64,000 bases of DNA from Termitomyces sp. T153 (GCA_018296165.2 JACKQL020000011.1:372001-436000), one strand, 5' to 3'; counted from the stretch's first letter, positions 40,597-51,511 are shown. Notes: generated by a model from the sequence alone, not told the origin. Translations and numbers: made by a program.

Positions 40597-43104
40597 ATGT
40601 CTGCGTTTAACCCTGCGTACAACCCTGTTGGTTACCCAACTGACGCCTACGGCCAGCCCATACTGGAAAATTCCTACGCCCCATTCTACCCAGGTCTCTT
40701 CGCAGACCAATACGTGCCCCGTCATTGGACCCCTGACCCCAACCAGGCATTCTATGCCCCCTCCATCAGCCAAGGAATACCCCTGGGCTGGCGCCGCCCT
40801 CCCGCATTCCACGCCGATGGCAACAACCCCCATATCAACCCCGGAGGATACTCCGCAGCACCCCCCAACCCCGCCTACCTCCCCCCCGCCCATTACTATG
40901 CGTACCCAATCCCCGCTGCAACCCCAGTCCCTCTGGAGGCCACGGATAACTATTCCCCCCCTTGCCCACTGTTCGCCGCTCAAACTCCTCCTTCTCCTAG
41001 GCAGCAAAGGATCAAAGCCTATGCCCAGCAACGCGATGAAGTCCTCCGCTTCCTCCGCCTGTCCCCCGCGGAATTCACAAGGCATACCCGCACCCTCCTC
41101 ACCAACCTAGGCTACTCCAACGCCTCCACAACTCCGGAGGTCTGGGCGGATCAACTCCTCGACTTCCACGAACGCTACCTACAAGGGAACCTCCCGGAGA
41201 ATACGCAAGGCACCCTGGGCATTGATGACAACTTACGGAATGAGCTCCGCACCTTGGTCAAAGAAATCCACACTAGCCTGAACCCCCGCCCCTGCGAAGA
41301 CCCTCTGGATCCCGCCCGCTCCTTCCACGTGCAACGTGAGGAACCCGTCGGGACACAAAACGAAGCCCCATCTTCCGCTCCCCGTTAGCAGGAAGAACTC
41401 AATGCAGCCTCCAGCATCTTGAGGAACCTCAACTCCACGGGGGGGTTGTTCGACCAACCCGCCGCCCACACCCTGGCTCTCTCTGCCCGGCCCCAGGCCA
41501 GCTCGGTGCCCAGCGCCTTCCGAACCTGGGACCAACCCGCCGCCCCCAAACTCTGCTCCCAACGACCGCCCTTACATGTCAACAACAACAGGACCCTCTC
41601 CTATATTGATGAGCCGGGCAACCCCGCCGACGAACACCCCCCGCGCAACGGGCCCCAACGAGACTGACCCCCCCACTTTGATCTCCGCGCCCCTCGTAGC
41701 AATGCCCCTCCACCCCGTCCCAACGCCCCAGTTCCCCCGCGACAGCCCATGGGCCCCGGGGCGCCCCGACCCCCTCTTTCCGTCAACTCCTCTTGTCCCC
41801 CGCCCGCCCCAATGCCTAATTCCCCCACTGACATCAACTATTTCAGACCCCCGAACCCCAGAGGACCCCCTCCCCCTCGATGGGCCCCAGGACCCGCCCC
41901 GGGTAGTGTAGGTCAAAACCCCGGTGGGGGACCACCCAATGGCGGACCCCCGGGAGGATGGGGCCCGGCAATGGACAGCTTTCCCCCCCAGCGTGGAAAC
42001 GGAAATAACTACTACTACTACTACAACGCCGGACCCCCACCTCGAACTCAAAATTCACAGGACGATACCCGCAACACACTGGCCCGGGAAGGAAAGCTCA
42101 ACATCCAGAAGCCCAAACCCTTCACTGGCCGCGACCCTTGGAAGTGGCAAATCTTCCTGACCCAGTGTTTAACTATGTTTCAAGCTAAGCCCATCACTTT
42201 TCAGCTTGAGAGCTCACGAGTGGCCTTCGCCACATCATACTTACAGGGCATCGCCTTCAACCACTACACCACGCTACTCCAGTTCAACCCAAACAATCCC
42301 GTACTCTCCCATTGGCTCGCTTTCACCCAAGAGTTCTTGAGTAAGTTTGGCATCTTTGACACTGTAGCGGAGGCGGAGGAAAATCTCTTCAACCTCCGAA
42401 TGCACAACAACAAACGCTTCACAACCTTCATCGTACAATTTGAATGAGAGGCCTACGAGACTGGCTGGAATTACAACGCCCTCCGGTTTGCCCTCCGTCG
42501 TGCCCTACCCCAACGGATCAAGGACGTCCTTTGCCTCGCGCCCAAACAAACCACCTATGACGGGTACAAGGCGCTCGTTACCCAGGTCGACCAACGTTAT
42601 TGGGAAGACTGCAGCAAAAACATGGCGCCCCAGACCTCGTGGAACACCTCCGGTAACACCAACTGGCAGGCCGGAGCAACCAATGGCATCCGATCCTCAA
42701 TCCCCGCTAACCGTGCTAACCCCACACCCCGCTTCCCCCTGGGCCAAGGAGTCCCCAACACTAACCGACCCCCAGGGCAGCGACCACCCGCCCAGCTCAA
42801 CGCCGCCGACCTCCATGACACCCCAGTACCTCTGGATACCAACCCCGACAATCGCAACGACATCCCGGACCCCGCCAATGATCAGGAAGCCCTATGTGCA
42901 AACAGGATCCAGGACAGCCAGTGGATTGACGTGCCGGAGGAAACGCAGGAAAAACGATGGAAGGAGGGCATGTGCATCCTATGTGGTGAGCAGGGACACT
43001 TTATTCGCAGTTGCCCTAAACGACAGGTGATGGGACGCGCCGTGTGGACAATCAACGGAGAAGACTGTAACTACCAGTTCACGGAAAACGAATTGGCAGT
43101 TTAG
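40597..43104 (+). pseudogene. Element A gag with zinc knuckle (three in-frame stops)
   Basis: 836 codons in one frame from the ATG 33 bp after the LTR (MSAFNPAYNPVGYPTDAYGQ). The N-terminal part is proline/tyrosine rich; a retrotransposon-gag domain follows (about 42070-42560, including NIQKPKPFTGRDPWKWQIFL and TGWNYNALRFALRRALPQRI), then a zinc knuckle CILCGEQGHFIRSCP (C-x2-C-x4-H-x4-C) near 42972. Stops interrupt at 41386-41388 (TAG before CAG), 41665-41667 (TGA) and 42445-42447 (TGA, in FE*EAYETG where arginine is expected). No frameshift occurs. A (TAC)6 run at about 42007-42024 encodes a tyrosine string. The pol frame is -1 relative to gag and is open across the gag stop. Confidence 0.88.
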
Positions 43105-43269
43105 GTCTGGAAGACGTACTAGACCGCAGACCACATCCCGACGTCTTCTCTGCCCCAGCCACACTCCTCCATGCAATGATGCTCGCCCCGGACAACCCCC
43201 CAGCACACCTCCCCTCCCACTCCTCCACACACCTCCTCCTCCGCACCACTCTCCCCTTCACCGACAAAC

Positions 43270-43560
43270 CCGTCCCCACACTAGTTGACAGTGGCGCCAC
43301 CAATAACTTTGTTGACAAATCCCTGGCAGCGCTCGCCCCACAACCCCTCCACTGTCTTCCCGCCCCGATCCCCCTCAAACTCTTTGACGGAGACTCTACC
43401 CCAGCGGGAGACATCACTCATTGCCTAGAAACGACCCTGACCTTCGCCGACAGACAACAGCAAGAACTCCGACTACTCGTTACAAAATTACACCCCTCCG
43501 CCCTCGTTGTCTTAGGGTTCTCATGGCTCCGCTCCACCAATCCCCGCATTGATTGGCCCA
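43270..43560 (+). other. First retropepsin domain of element A
   Basis: Contains the catalytic triplet in VDSGATNNF, the following hydrophobic strand region, and the C-terminal hydrophobic-hydrophobic-Gly motif in LVVLGFSWL, so it is a complete half-dimer unit. It ends with NPRIDWPSLTLRL. Confidence 0.8.
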
Positions 43561-43734
43561 GTCTCACCCTACGCCTTGACCAGGACAACCCCACCGACTC
43601 CAGACTGGTACCCTTCCATGTCTCACCCCCCTCCGAGAGCTCCAAGACCACGATCAACCAACCCCAGACCCCGCCGCAACTTCGCTCTAGGTCTGCACAA
43701 TCGTTCGTCATCTATGTCCGACTTGGCAGCTCGC

Positions 43735-44010
43735 TCAAGGTACTTCCTGCCCTTGTAGACAGCGGCGCCTCCGGTGTCTTTGTCAGCAACCAACTTGACC
43801 TCCGACGCAACGACCTCGACAAACCCCTCGAGCTCCAACTCTTCGACGGGAGCCCCGCCATGACAAGAATCACGCAGTACCACGACAACACCCTCACCCT
43901 CGATAACGACCTGCAGTTCCAGGCCCAACTCCTTGTTACCAAACTACCCCCGTCGACCCCGATTGTGCTCGGACTCCCGTGGCTGCGAGACGTCAATCCC
44001 GACATCAACT
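43735..44010 (+). other. Second retropepsin domain of element A
   Basis: Contains VDSGASGVF and IVLGLPWL and ends NPDINWKNLTMQF. It aligns block for block with the first domain (for example LKLFDGDSTPAGDITH with LQLFDGSPAMTRITQY and LRLLVTKLHPSALVVLG with AQLLVTKLPPSTPIVLG), so the pair arose by tandem duplication. Confidence 0.8.
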
Positions 44011-47000
44011 GGAAGAACCTCACCATGCAATTCCCCGGCCCCAAAGCAAGCTTAGCGGCCACCATCCACCTCCGCTTCCAGTCTATTCCTGACCCCGATG
44101 CCACCCCAGACCCGACTGCTACACCTACAGGACCCAACCCCATCGACTCCAGAAACCTCGACATTAAAATCATCGGCGCCGTCCCCTTCGCGTGCCTTCT
44201 ATGAGAAGGCACCCCCGCCTTCCAGTTGCAAGTCACGCCAGCCCTACCAGAGGAATACCTCCGCGCAGGGACTACCACGCCAGAAAAGAAGACAGAGGAA
44301 CAGATCCTATCCAAAGTAGTTCCCCCAGAGTATCATAAGTTCGCTGACATGTTCTCCGAAGGGAGTGCCAAGGAACTCCCTCCACACCGCTCCTACGACC
44401 ACCAGATCGACCTCAAAGAAGGCACCTCACCCCCATTTGGCAAGATCTACAACATGTCCAAAATCGAGCTCCGGGCCCTGAAGGAATACCTTGACAACAT
44501 GCTTGGCAAAGGTTTCATATGTCCCTCGATCTCCGTGGCTGGCACTCCGGTTCTGTTTGCCAAGAAAAAAGATGGATCCCTCTGACTCTGTGTGGATTAT
44601 CGGGGACTCAACAAAGTCACCAAGAAGAACCGGTACTCCCTCCCCTTAATCGGAGACCTTGTTGATCACCTTCGCAGCGCCAAGATTTACATGAAAATCG
44701 ACCTTCGTTCCAGCTACAACAACGTCTGGATCGCCCCGGGACATGAATGGAAGACCGCCTTTCGCACCCGCTACGGCCTCTTTGAGTATCTTGTAATGCC
44801 CTTCGGAATGACTAACTCCCCCGCCACCTTCCAGTACTTCATGAACCACATCTTCCACGACATGAACAATGTCTTTGTCATCATATATTTGGACAATATC
44901 CTGATCTACTCAAATTTGCCGGCGGAGCATTCGGAGCACGTCCGCTGTGTCCTGGAACGACTCCGAGAGTATCACCTTCATGCTAAACCTGAAAAGTGCT
45001 CATTCCACACAGCGGAAGTCGAATATCTCGGGGTCATCATCACCCCTGACGGTGTGCACATGGACCCCGCCAAGGTCGACGCGATACTCAACTGGCCCTC
45101 CCCGCGGAACGTCAAGGAGGTACAGTTGTTCTTGGGGTTTGCTAACTTCTATCGCCGCTTCATCGACAACTACTCCGGAATCACCAAACCCCTCAACCGG
45201 CTCACACGGAAGGACACCCCTTGGGATTGGGACAGCAAGTGCCAGAGCGTATTCCTCCTCCTGAAGAAGGCCTTCACCTCCGCTCCAGTCCTCCACCATT
45301 TCGACCCCTCCCTACCGATCATGCTCGAATGTGACGCCTCTGACTACGCTATCGCCGGGATACTCTCCCAGTCAAACTCGGGGGGCAAGGATCTCCGCCC
45401 TGTCGCCTTCTACACCCAATCAATGATCCCAGCGGAACTCAACTACGACATTTATGACAAGGAACTCCTCGCAATCATTGAAGCCTTTCATCAGTGGCGG
45501 GCCTACCTCGAAGGGTCCCCGCACTGCATCCAAGTCTACTCCAATCACAACAACCTGCAATATTTCACAACCATGAAACAGCTCAGCCGCTGCCAGGCTC
45601 GATGGTCCGAAACCCTTTCGGAGTACAATTTTACCATTCACTACCGCCCTGGACGACTCAGCACAAAGCCTGACGCCCTCACTCAGAGACCCAACGTGTA
45701 TCCGAAGAAATCGTTCAAAACTGAACGAAATGTGTTCAACCATCGAGTGGTAATCCCACCCGAACATCTACATGCCGTGCTGATTTTAAACGAAGAAGGA
45801 ATCCTCCAGCAAATCAGGAATTCACCCCAGACCCCTTCTTCAACCAGCACAACCCCCGCAACAACCCCGACGAGTCGAGCATAGACAACCCCTTTTCGCT
45901 ATCCCCGGACCACCGCCTGCTGCTCTGGAGTGGACAAATCTACGCCCCGGACCACAAGTCCATTCGCCTCAACATACTCTGGCAGCACTACGATCACAAA
46001 CTCCGGGGGCACTCAGGAATTTATAAGATCCTTCAACTCATCTCCCGGACTTATTTTTGGCCAGGAATGAAGAAGGATGTCACGCAATACATAAGGGCCT
46101 GCGAACCCTGCCTACGGGCCAAAGTACCCCGCCATCGCCCCCACGGATTACTGAAACCCCTCCCCGTTGGTTGCCGCCCCTGGTCTTCAATATCGATGGA
46201 TCATATTGTTGAACTCCCCGACTCCGAAGGTTTCGACGCAATCCTTGTCATTGTCTGCCGCCTTACCAAACAAGCCCTCTTTATTCCCTGCCACACCACT
46301 GACACCGCCCCGGATTTTGCCAAACTATTTCTAGAACATGTATTCTCCAAACACGGACTTCCCAACAACACCGTCTCCGACTGTGGACCCCTATTCATAT
46401 CTCATTTCTGGCAATCACTGTGCAAGGCGCTCGAGATCAAAACCAGCCTCTCTACCGCCTACCACCCGGAAACCGACGGGCAAACCGAGCGCATAAACCA
46501 GACGTTAGAACAGTATCTTTGCCTCTACATTAACTATTTACAGAACGACTGGCGCACGGAGCTTCCCCTCACCGAATTCACCTACAACAACACGCCTCAC
46601 TCCACCACCGGGGTTTCCCCCTTTTACGCCAACAAGGGCTACAATCCTCAACTCACGCTGTCCCTCAAGGACATCCCCTCCCACGTTGCCCATGAAGTCG
46701 CCGAGGACCTCCGATCCCTCCACCAATTCCTCCAGGACAAGATCAACACCGCCAACCAAGCCTACTCCAAGCACGCCGACCCCCGACTGGCCCCCCGGCA
46801 CCTTGGTCTGGCTCGACCAACGAAATCTTAAGACCCGGAGGCCTTCCATCAAACTCAACCACAAATGCCTTGGCCCATTCAAGATCCTCCGGAAGGTCTC
46901 CACCCACGCTTACAAGCTCGACCTGCCTCCGGGCCTGAAGGGCCTCCACCCTGTGTTCCACGTTTGACTCCTTGAAAGGCACGCTCCAGACCCCTTCCCC

Positions 47001-47466
47001 GGCCAACGCCCCAGCCGACCGCCCCCCGTCGAAGTCAAGGACAAGTATCACTAGGAGGTCGACGAGATCCTCGACTTCCAGGTAGTTTGCGGCCAACTCC
47101 AGTACTTGGTCCACTGGAAGGGCTACAGACCTGAGGACGACACGTGGGAACCCCAAAAGAACCTCGACAGAGCCCCCGACGGACTCCGGGACTTCCACCG
47201 ACGGAATCCCGCCAAGCCCCGGAATCCCCGGGACTGACCCAACACAGATGGCAATAGTGGGCGTAACCCCCGCCTCTGGGTTCACCAGGGATTCAACTCC
47301 CACCAATACTCTCCTACATGTTTCCACTTACTCCTCTCCTCGCTCTACCTGAAACTTCCCACACTCAGCAGAAGGACCAAAGACTGTATAGGAACAAGCA
47401 GTGTACAGGTATATACTCGAACAAGAAGGGGCAGGGAACAAGTCAACGACGGGGTCTGAATTCCCC

Positions 47467-50300
47467 TCACTCTCCCTCCTCCTCCGACCCTAACCCCGCT
47501 ACCCTTCCCACCATGAACACCTCCAACTGTGCCACTACTGCCGCCAGAACCTCGGGTTGCCCGGGGAGCGGTTCCCCCACATCCGTCGCTATCTCTGTCA
47601 CGACCCGTTCCCCGAAACCCCGCACATCGTTCATCAAACCCCTGAACCCCCAAAAGGACCCCCAACGCTCCGCCGAACTTCTGCCCATGCCCCGCGCCTA
47701 CTTCGGCTAACTCCGACGCCCCCCCCGGCTAACTCCGACGGCCCCCTGGCCAACTTCGATGCCTGCCCCGCAGCCACTGACACTTACCCTGGGCTTCCCG
47801 AACCCCGAGAACCACCCCCGCTGTTCCCAATCTTCGCCCCCCATCATTAACTCAACACCCTGCTTCCTCCAACCTATTCCGGAGTATCACGACGACCTCG
47901 GGGCAACCCACGTTCTCAAATGATCCCATCAACGTATCAGCACAGCATGATCTTCGATCACAACTGACACCCGCCCACTCCGTCAAGCCCCGCCAAGCCC
48001 CGCCGCCACAGCCGACGTACCCCGAAGTCCTCCGGTAGTCAGTATATAAGTCATCGAGTAGCTCTTCATACTCTAGTCTTGATATTGCTTAACGTTACCT
48101 ATGGTCTGATTGTTTCCTTTCGTGTTTCGTGTTTCGTGTCCCAGTCTCCTTACTCTCAGTCTCCCGGTCTTATCTCAGTCTCCCGGTCTTGTCTTGTCTC
48201 CATTTCATTATCGTTCTTGTTATCGTTTCGTATCTCCACTCGAATCTACTCCTGTTCCATATTGTCTCGTCAGACGCTGTCTCGGTGACTCCGTCAGACC
48301 ATTGTACCCAAGTCTTCATCAACCCTAACGACCTCACGAACTCTGCGATTACGATTACGAACCCCGACACTCCTTTACCAGGTCCGAACCTCACTCTTCG
48401 CTCGGTCCCGGACTCCATCAGCTCCAAATGATCTCCCATCAAACCCCGGCTCCGTCCCCATGGATCACACAGCCACCTAGTCCCTTGCTTCTGCAAATCT
48501 CCCGTATGGCCTTCTGCCTGAACCCCGCCAAGACTGTCTCGTTTCCCCACGATCCGACCTCTCCGGACCTTCCCGGATCCGTCTGGATCACATCTCCCCA
48601 GCTACCCGTGCAAGCCACCAGGGCCCGGAATGTCTTCGAGTGTTCGGTTACCAATGCAGGGGAATCACACCCGCCTAGTAAGGACTCGCCCAGTGCAGCT
48701 GAGCCCCCGAGGTCAGCGGAACCTGACAATCTCCCACCACGCCCTGGGATCTGCCATCGCCCTCCGCTGATGCTCTGCCAACAGACGCCCCATCTGCGTA
48801 ATCCCTTAACCCAACTCCGGCAAAAGGTCCCCGGGCATCCTCGCCAACCCATCATGGATGGACCCCAGCACTGCCGACGCTCTGTCGAGAAGAATGCGAT
48901 GCTCCCTGGCCCAGTCTGTGGAACCTGAATCAGCGCTTAGGAGAAGAAAGCGGGGAAACCACTCACGAAGCACTCCTTGCCAGCCCGAGGCTGCCTTGTT
49001 GGTGAGCCATTCCTCCCGCCACCGCGCCCTCTCTGCCGCTGCCCGGACTTCCCCAGCGCTGGAACCCTGCGGGGTCTCCTGCACTCCTGAGCCTCCTGCC
49101 TGCTGCGTCGCCACCTCCGCCGCCTCTGCCCGCGCCTGCAAATGCACCGTCCGCACCTCCAACTCCTGCAGACAAGATAATCGCTCTGCGGCAGTCCCAA
49201 CGGCGACGTCCTTGTCTTTTCACGCCAGGTCCCATTCCCTCCGAACCCTGTCCAACTCCCGTCGAGCCCCGTCCCTCTCCTCCCGTACCCCCTGAATCTC
49301 CTCCTCACATGCAACCAACAACCGTTCCAAGCCCTCTACCCGATGCCGCAGATAGGCCTCTGCAACCGACCACGACCTATCCGCAGACTGCTCAACGGGG
49401 GCTCTGGACATAGGGGAGTACACCGCGGAACCAGGGGGGCCCCCCATTACCTGCTCGCCCCGTGCCCGCTTACTGGGACCTGCCTTGGGTGAAGGGGACG
49501 CTCTCCGTTTCCCTTTCTCCTGCGTAGAAGGGGCCCCCTCCCTCCGCCCACCCCATGGGGGGCCCACCTTCATGACAGGCATGCTAACCCGTTCCCCTTC
49601 CCCAGCCCCGGAGCCCCTCCCCAACACCCTGCCCTTTCGCCCTTCCTCCAGCTGCGCTGCGACCCAACCTTGATCCCACCCTTGCTCTGCCGCGACGCAA
49701 ATGGCCCGCCAACTCAGGGTGATGGAGCACTTCTCGTGCCGTGAATGGCACAGAAGGCACACCAACGTGTCCTGCCGTACCCCCGATGCAGGTTCCTCAA
49801 ACTCACACTGCTCCCCTTGTCGAGTACAAGACGCACACTGCAGGAGCATGTTGGTCCGGGAAACATGAAGCTGAGTGGCCACTCACCGGGGCCGCCGCCT
49901 GACACCACTCAAGGGTGGGGGGACCCCTCGCCCGACCCACCGCCTCGGCAAACTGCTCCGGCGTCACCTCCGCCTGTACCACCCTTGAACCCTCTGGGAC
50001 AAGCCGGACCACCCCCAGGCGAATGCCAGACTTGGAACGCGTAGAAGTGACCATGCCCGCCAGGGGCTGCGTCGCATCCGCACCAGACAGTGGTCCTGAG
50101 GGACCAGCCATGGCCGTGGACAACTCTGCGAAGGGACAATCAGTGTTCTGGGGTACATGGAACGGACCGCACTCACGACTATGGTACATTGCCTTGACCC
50201 GACGGCGATCTCGGCGACCCTCTGAATTTTTGGAGGACGACGGCTGGGAAGGTGGGGACGGCGACCTAGATGCTGTGGAAGAATAAGCTGAAGAAGACAT
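47467..50300 (-). pseudogene. Antisense accessory gene of element A: spliced, double C-x2-C-x6-C protein, split by a solo LTR
   Basis: Starts MSSSAYSSTASRSPSPPSQP at 50300, 214 bp inside the 3' LTR. Exon 1 is 50300-49887. A 49-nt intron (49886-49838, GTGAGT...CTGCAG) joins it in phase to exon 2, beginning CASCTRQGEQC. The two clusters CASCTRQGEQC and CLLCHSRHEKC are both C-x2-C-x6-C, separated by 15 residues, like a Zn2Cys6 binuclear cluster with a long linker. A coiled-coil-like region follows (VEGLERLLVACEEEIQGVRE). A second in-frame 42-nt intron is likely at about 49000-48955 (GTGAGT...TTCAG). Stops: TGA at 49220 and a TAA near 48805, both explicable by C to T. A solo LTR (47596-48728) interrupts it; the frame continues exactly on the far side and ends at 47467. 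Excluding introns and insert, 534 codons. Function unknown; possibly DNA or RNA binding. Confidence 0.75.
47596..48728 (+). repeat. Solo LTR (related family) inserted in element A
   Basis: 1,133 bp, beginning TGTCACGACCCGTTCCCC and ending GTCAGCGGAACCTGACA. It is flanked by the 5-bp duplication ATCTC (47591-47595 and 48729-48733). No internal retrotransposon sequence adjoins it, so it is what remains after recombination between the two LTRs of a full element. It keeps TATATAAG (48043-48050) and AGTCTTGATATT (48075-48086) at the same 32-nt spacing. It is clearly different from the 998-bp LTRs of element A but shares both termini. Confidence 0.9.
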
Positions 50301-50335
50301 TGCAACAAGCTGGCGGACTCCCGGGTGCGTCCACC

Positions 50336-50344
50336 CCTTTTAAT
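50336..50344 (-). promoter_or_regulatory. TATA-like motif of the antisense accessory gene
   Basis: On the minus strand ATTAAAAGG lies 44 bp before the ATG at 50300, outside the LTR. The same motif sits in the same place in the element D copy (33377-33385), which suggests an own promoter for this gene. Confidence 0.5.
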
Positions 50345-50500
50345 AACTTAAGAAGGGGCCCCTGACGAACGGCGGCCGCACCTCAACTTCCTTCCCCACG
50401 CCGCCGCTGCTCGCTGCGGTTTGATCAATATTGATCAACTTCGATTCCCATGCCCTACCAATCCCCGACTCACTCCCCACGTCTCGAGGGTCTCGACGCT

Positions 50501-50510
50501 GAAGGGGGGG
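50501..50510 (+). other. Polypurine tract of element A
   Basis: GAAGGGGGGG, three bases before the 3' LTR, the expected plus-strand primer site. Equivalent tracts precede LTRs B (AGAGGGGGG at about 56867) and C. Confidence 0.75.
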
Positions 50511-50513
50511 TGA

Positions 50514-51511
50514 TGTCACAACCCGCTCCCTAGCTCCCTAGACACTGCTCCCAACCCCTCCCGATTTCCCGTCTAACTCCCCTGAACCCCGCCCACACTT
50601 TCGCGCCCACACTGGACAATTCCAACGCTTCTCCGGCAAACCCCGACGGCAACTCCCTCTCTGTAGCCATCAACACCCCCCTGAAACCTTCCCCCACCGT
50701 TCCTGGCCATGTCATATGTCCCCGACCCCCTACTCTAGTTCACCCGACCCGTCCCAGAGTGTCACAATGTCCCCGGAGCGGCTGCACCCCCAACTGATCC
50801 CATCAGAATACTGCCGCGGCCTGACCTTGGATTGTACCCGACACCCATTGACTCTGCACAGCTCCATCGACCCCCGCCATCATATCCGCCGCCCTCAGGA
50901 GGCACCCGGTAGTCGGTATATAAGTCATAGAATAACCCCTTGAACTTTAGTCTTGATATTACATTTACCAGTTTCCTATGTTTTGTCTCTCGTCTCGTCT
51001 CTATTTCTGTTTTTAGGCTTTGAATCTATCTTTTCTCAGTCTCATCACGTCTCCGTCTCGTCTCGACTGTACATATTTCCTTTGTTCCTCTGAAGTTCCC
51101 TTGCTCCCTACATCAGTACGAACTCCGCACATGCGCCACGACCTGAACATTCTTAACGACAACCCCAGACCTCGCTACCCGCTCAGCCCCAGAACCCACC
51201 AAGCCCCGGTAATTCCCTGTCCAGCTCTGACCCCGCCCCCATCAACCAAGAAGCCTCCACCTACCCCGCAATCTATTTGTGCGCCCACTAACTAGCCCTG
51301 ACACCTGCCCTGGGTCAACGACCAGTACCTTCGGTCTTAGACCCCTCCGAATCACTCAGGACTTGCTCGGGCCGCTCTCCCTAGGGACCCCTCGCAAGCT
51401 TTCCCCACCTCTGCTCCAACTCCGGACGCCAGGTTATAAGCACAGGACATCGCATCCGCCTAGTAAGGACTTGCCAGTGTACTGAGCCCCCATCGTCAGC
51501 GGAACCTGACA
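50514..51511 (+). repeat. 3' LTR of element A
   Basis: 998-bp direct repeat of 39567-40564, starting TGTCACAACCCGCTCCC and ending in CCTGACA, followed by the target duplication CCCTC (51512-51516). Confidence 0.95.

Larger units (their letters stand above)
43105..47237 (+). pseudogene. Element A pol: tandem protease, RT, RNase H, integrase, chromodomain
   Basis: Two retropepsin domains come first: LVDSGATNNFVDKSL ... VVLGFSWL (about 43285-43545) and LVDSGASGVFVSNQL ... IVLGLPWL (about 43752-43985). Reverse transcriptase follows (about 44400-45000: LCVDYRGLNKVTKKNRYSLP, FEYLVMPFGMTNSPATFQ, and an active-site box IYLDNILIYS with Asn in place of the usual second Asp), then RNase H (LECDASDYAIAGILSQ), integrase zinc domain (HKLRGHSGIYKI ... 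CEPCLRAK), catalytic core (SMDHIVELPD; SDCGPLF, where SDRG is usual; TDGQTERIN) and a chromodomain ([17 protein letters not shown]). Stops: 44202-44204, 44583-44585, 46965-46967 (all TGA) and 47052-47054 (TAG). Frame changes lie near 45815-45885 and near a CCCCCC run at 46785-46795. Confidence 0.9.
39567..51511 (+). mobile_element. Element A: young Ty3/Gypsy chromovirus with two proteases and an antisense gene
   Basis: 11,945 bp, of which about 1.14 kb is a later solo LTR. LTRs (39567-40564 and 50514-51511) are 998 bp and appear identical except at one dinucleotide near the 5' end. Order on the plus strand: LTR, self-complementary primer-binding site, gag, tandem protease, reverse transcriptase, RNase H, integrase, chromodomain; then a minus-strand accessory gene, a polypurine tract (50501-50510) and the 3' LTR. 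The GC- and CpG-rich composition contrasts sharply with the older elements around it. gag and pol carry seven in-frame stops and two frame changes, so this copy cannot make full-length proteins without readthrough. Confidence 0.93.

Noticed and set aside
43060..43104. Programmed -1 frameshift signal at the gag/pol overlap of element A
   Set aside because: pol is open in the -1 frame across the gag stop, but I found no X-XXY-YYZ heptamer, so only the frame relation is reported.
40570..43417. Long minus-strand frames opposite gag (171, 159 and 112 aa)
   Set aside because: Shadows of proline-rich gag codons (CCN) giving glycine-rich frames; no motif, no introns and no counterpart in other copies.
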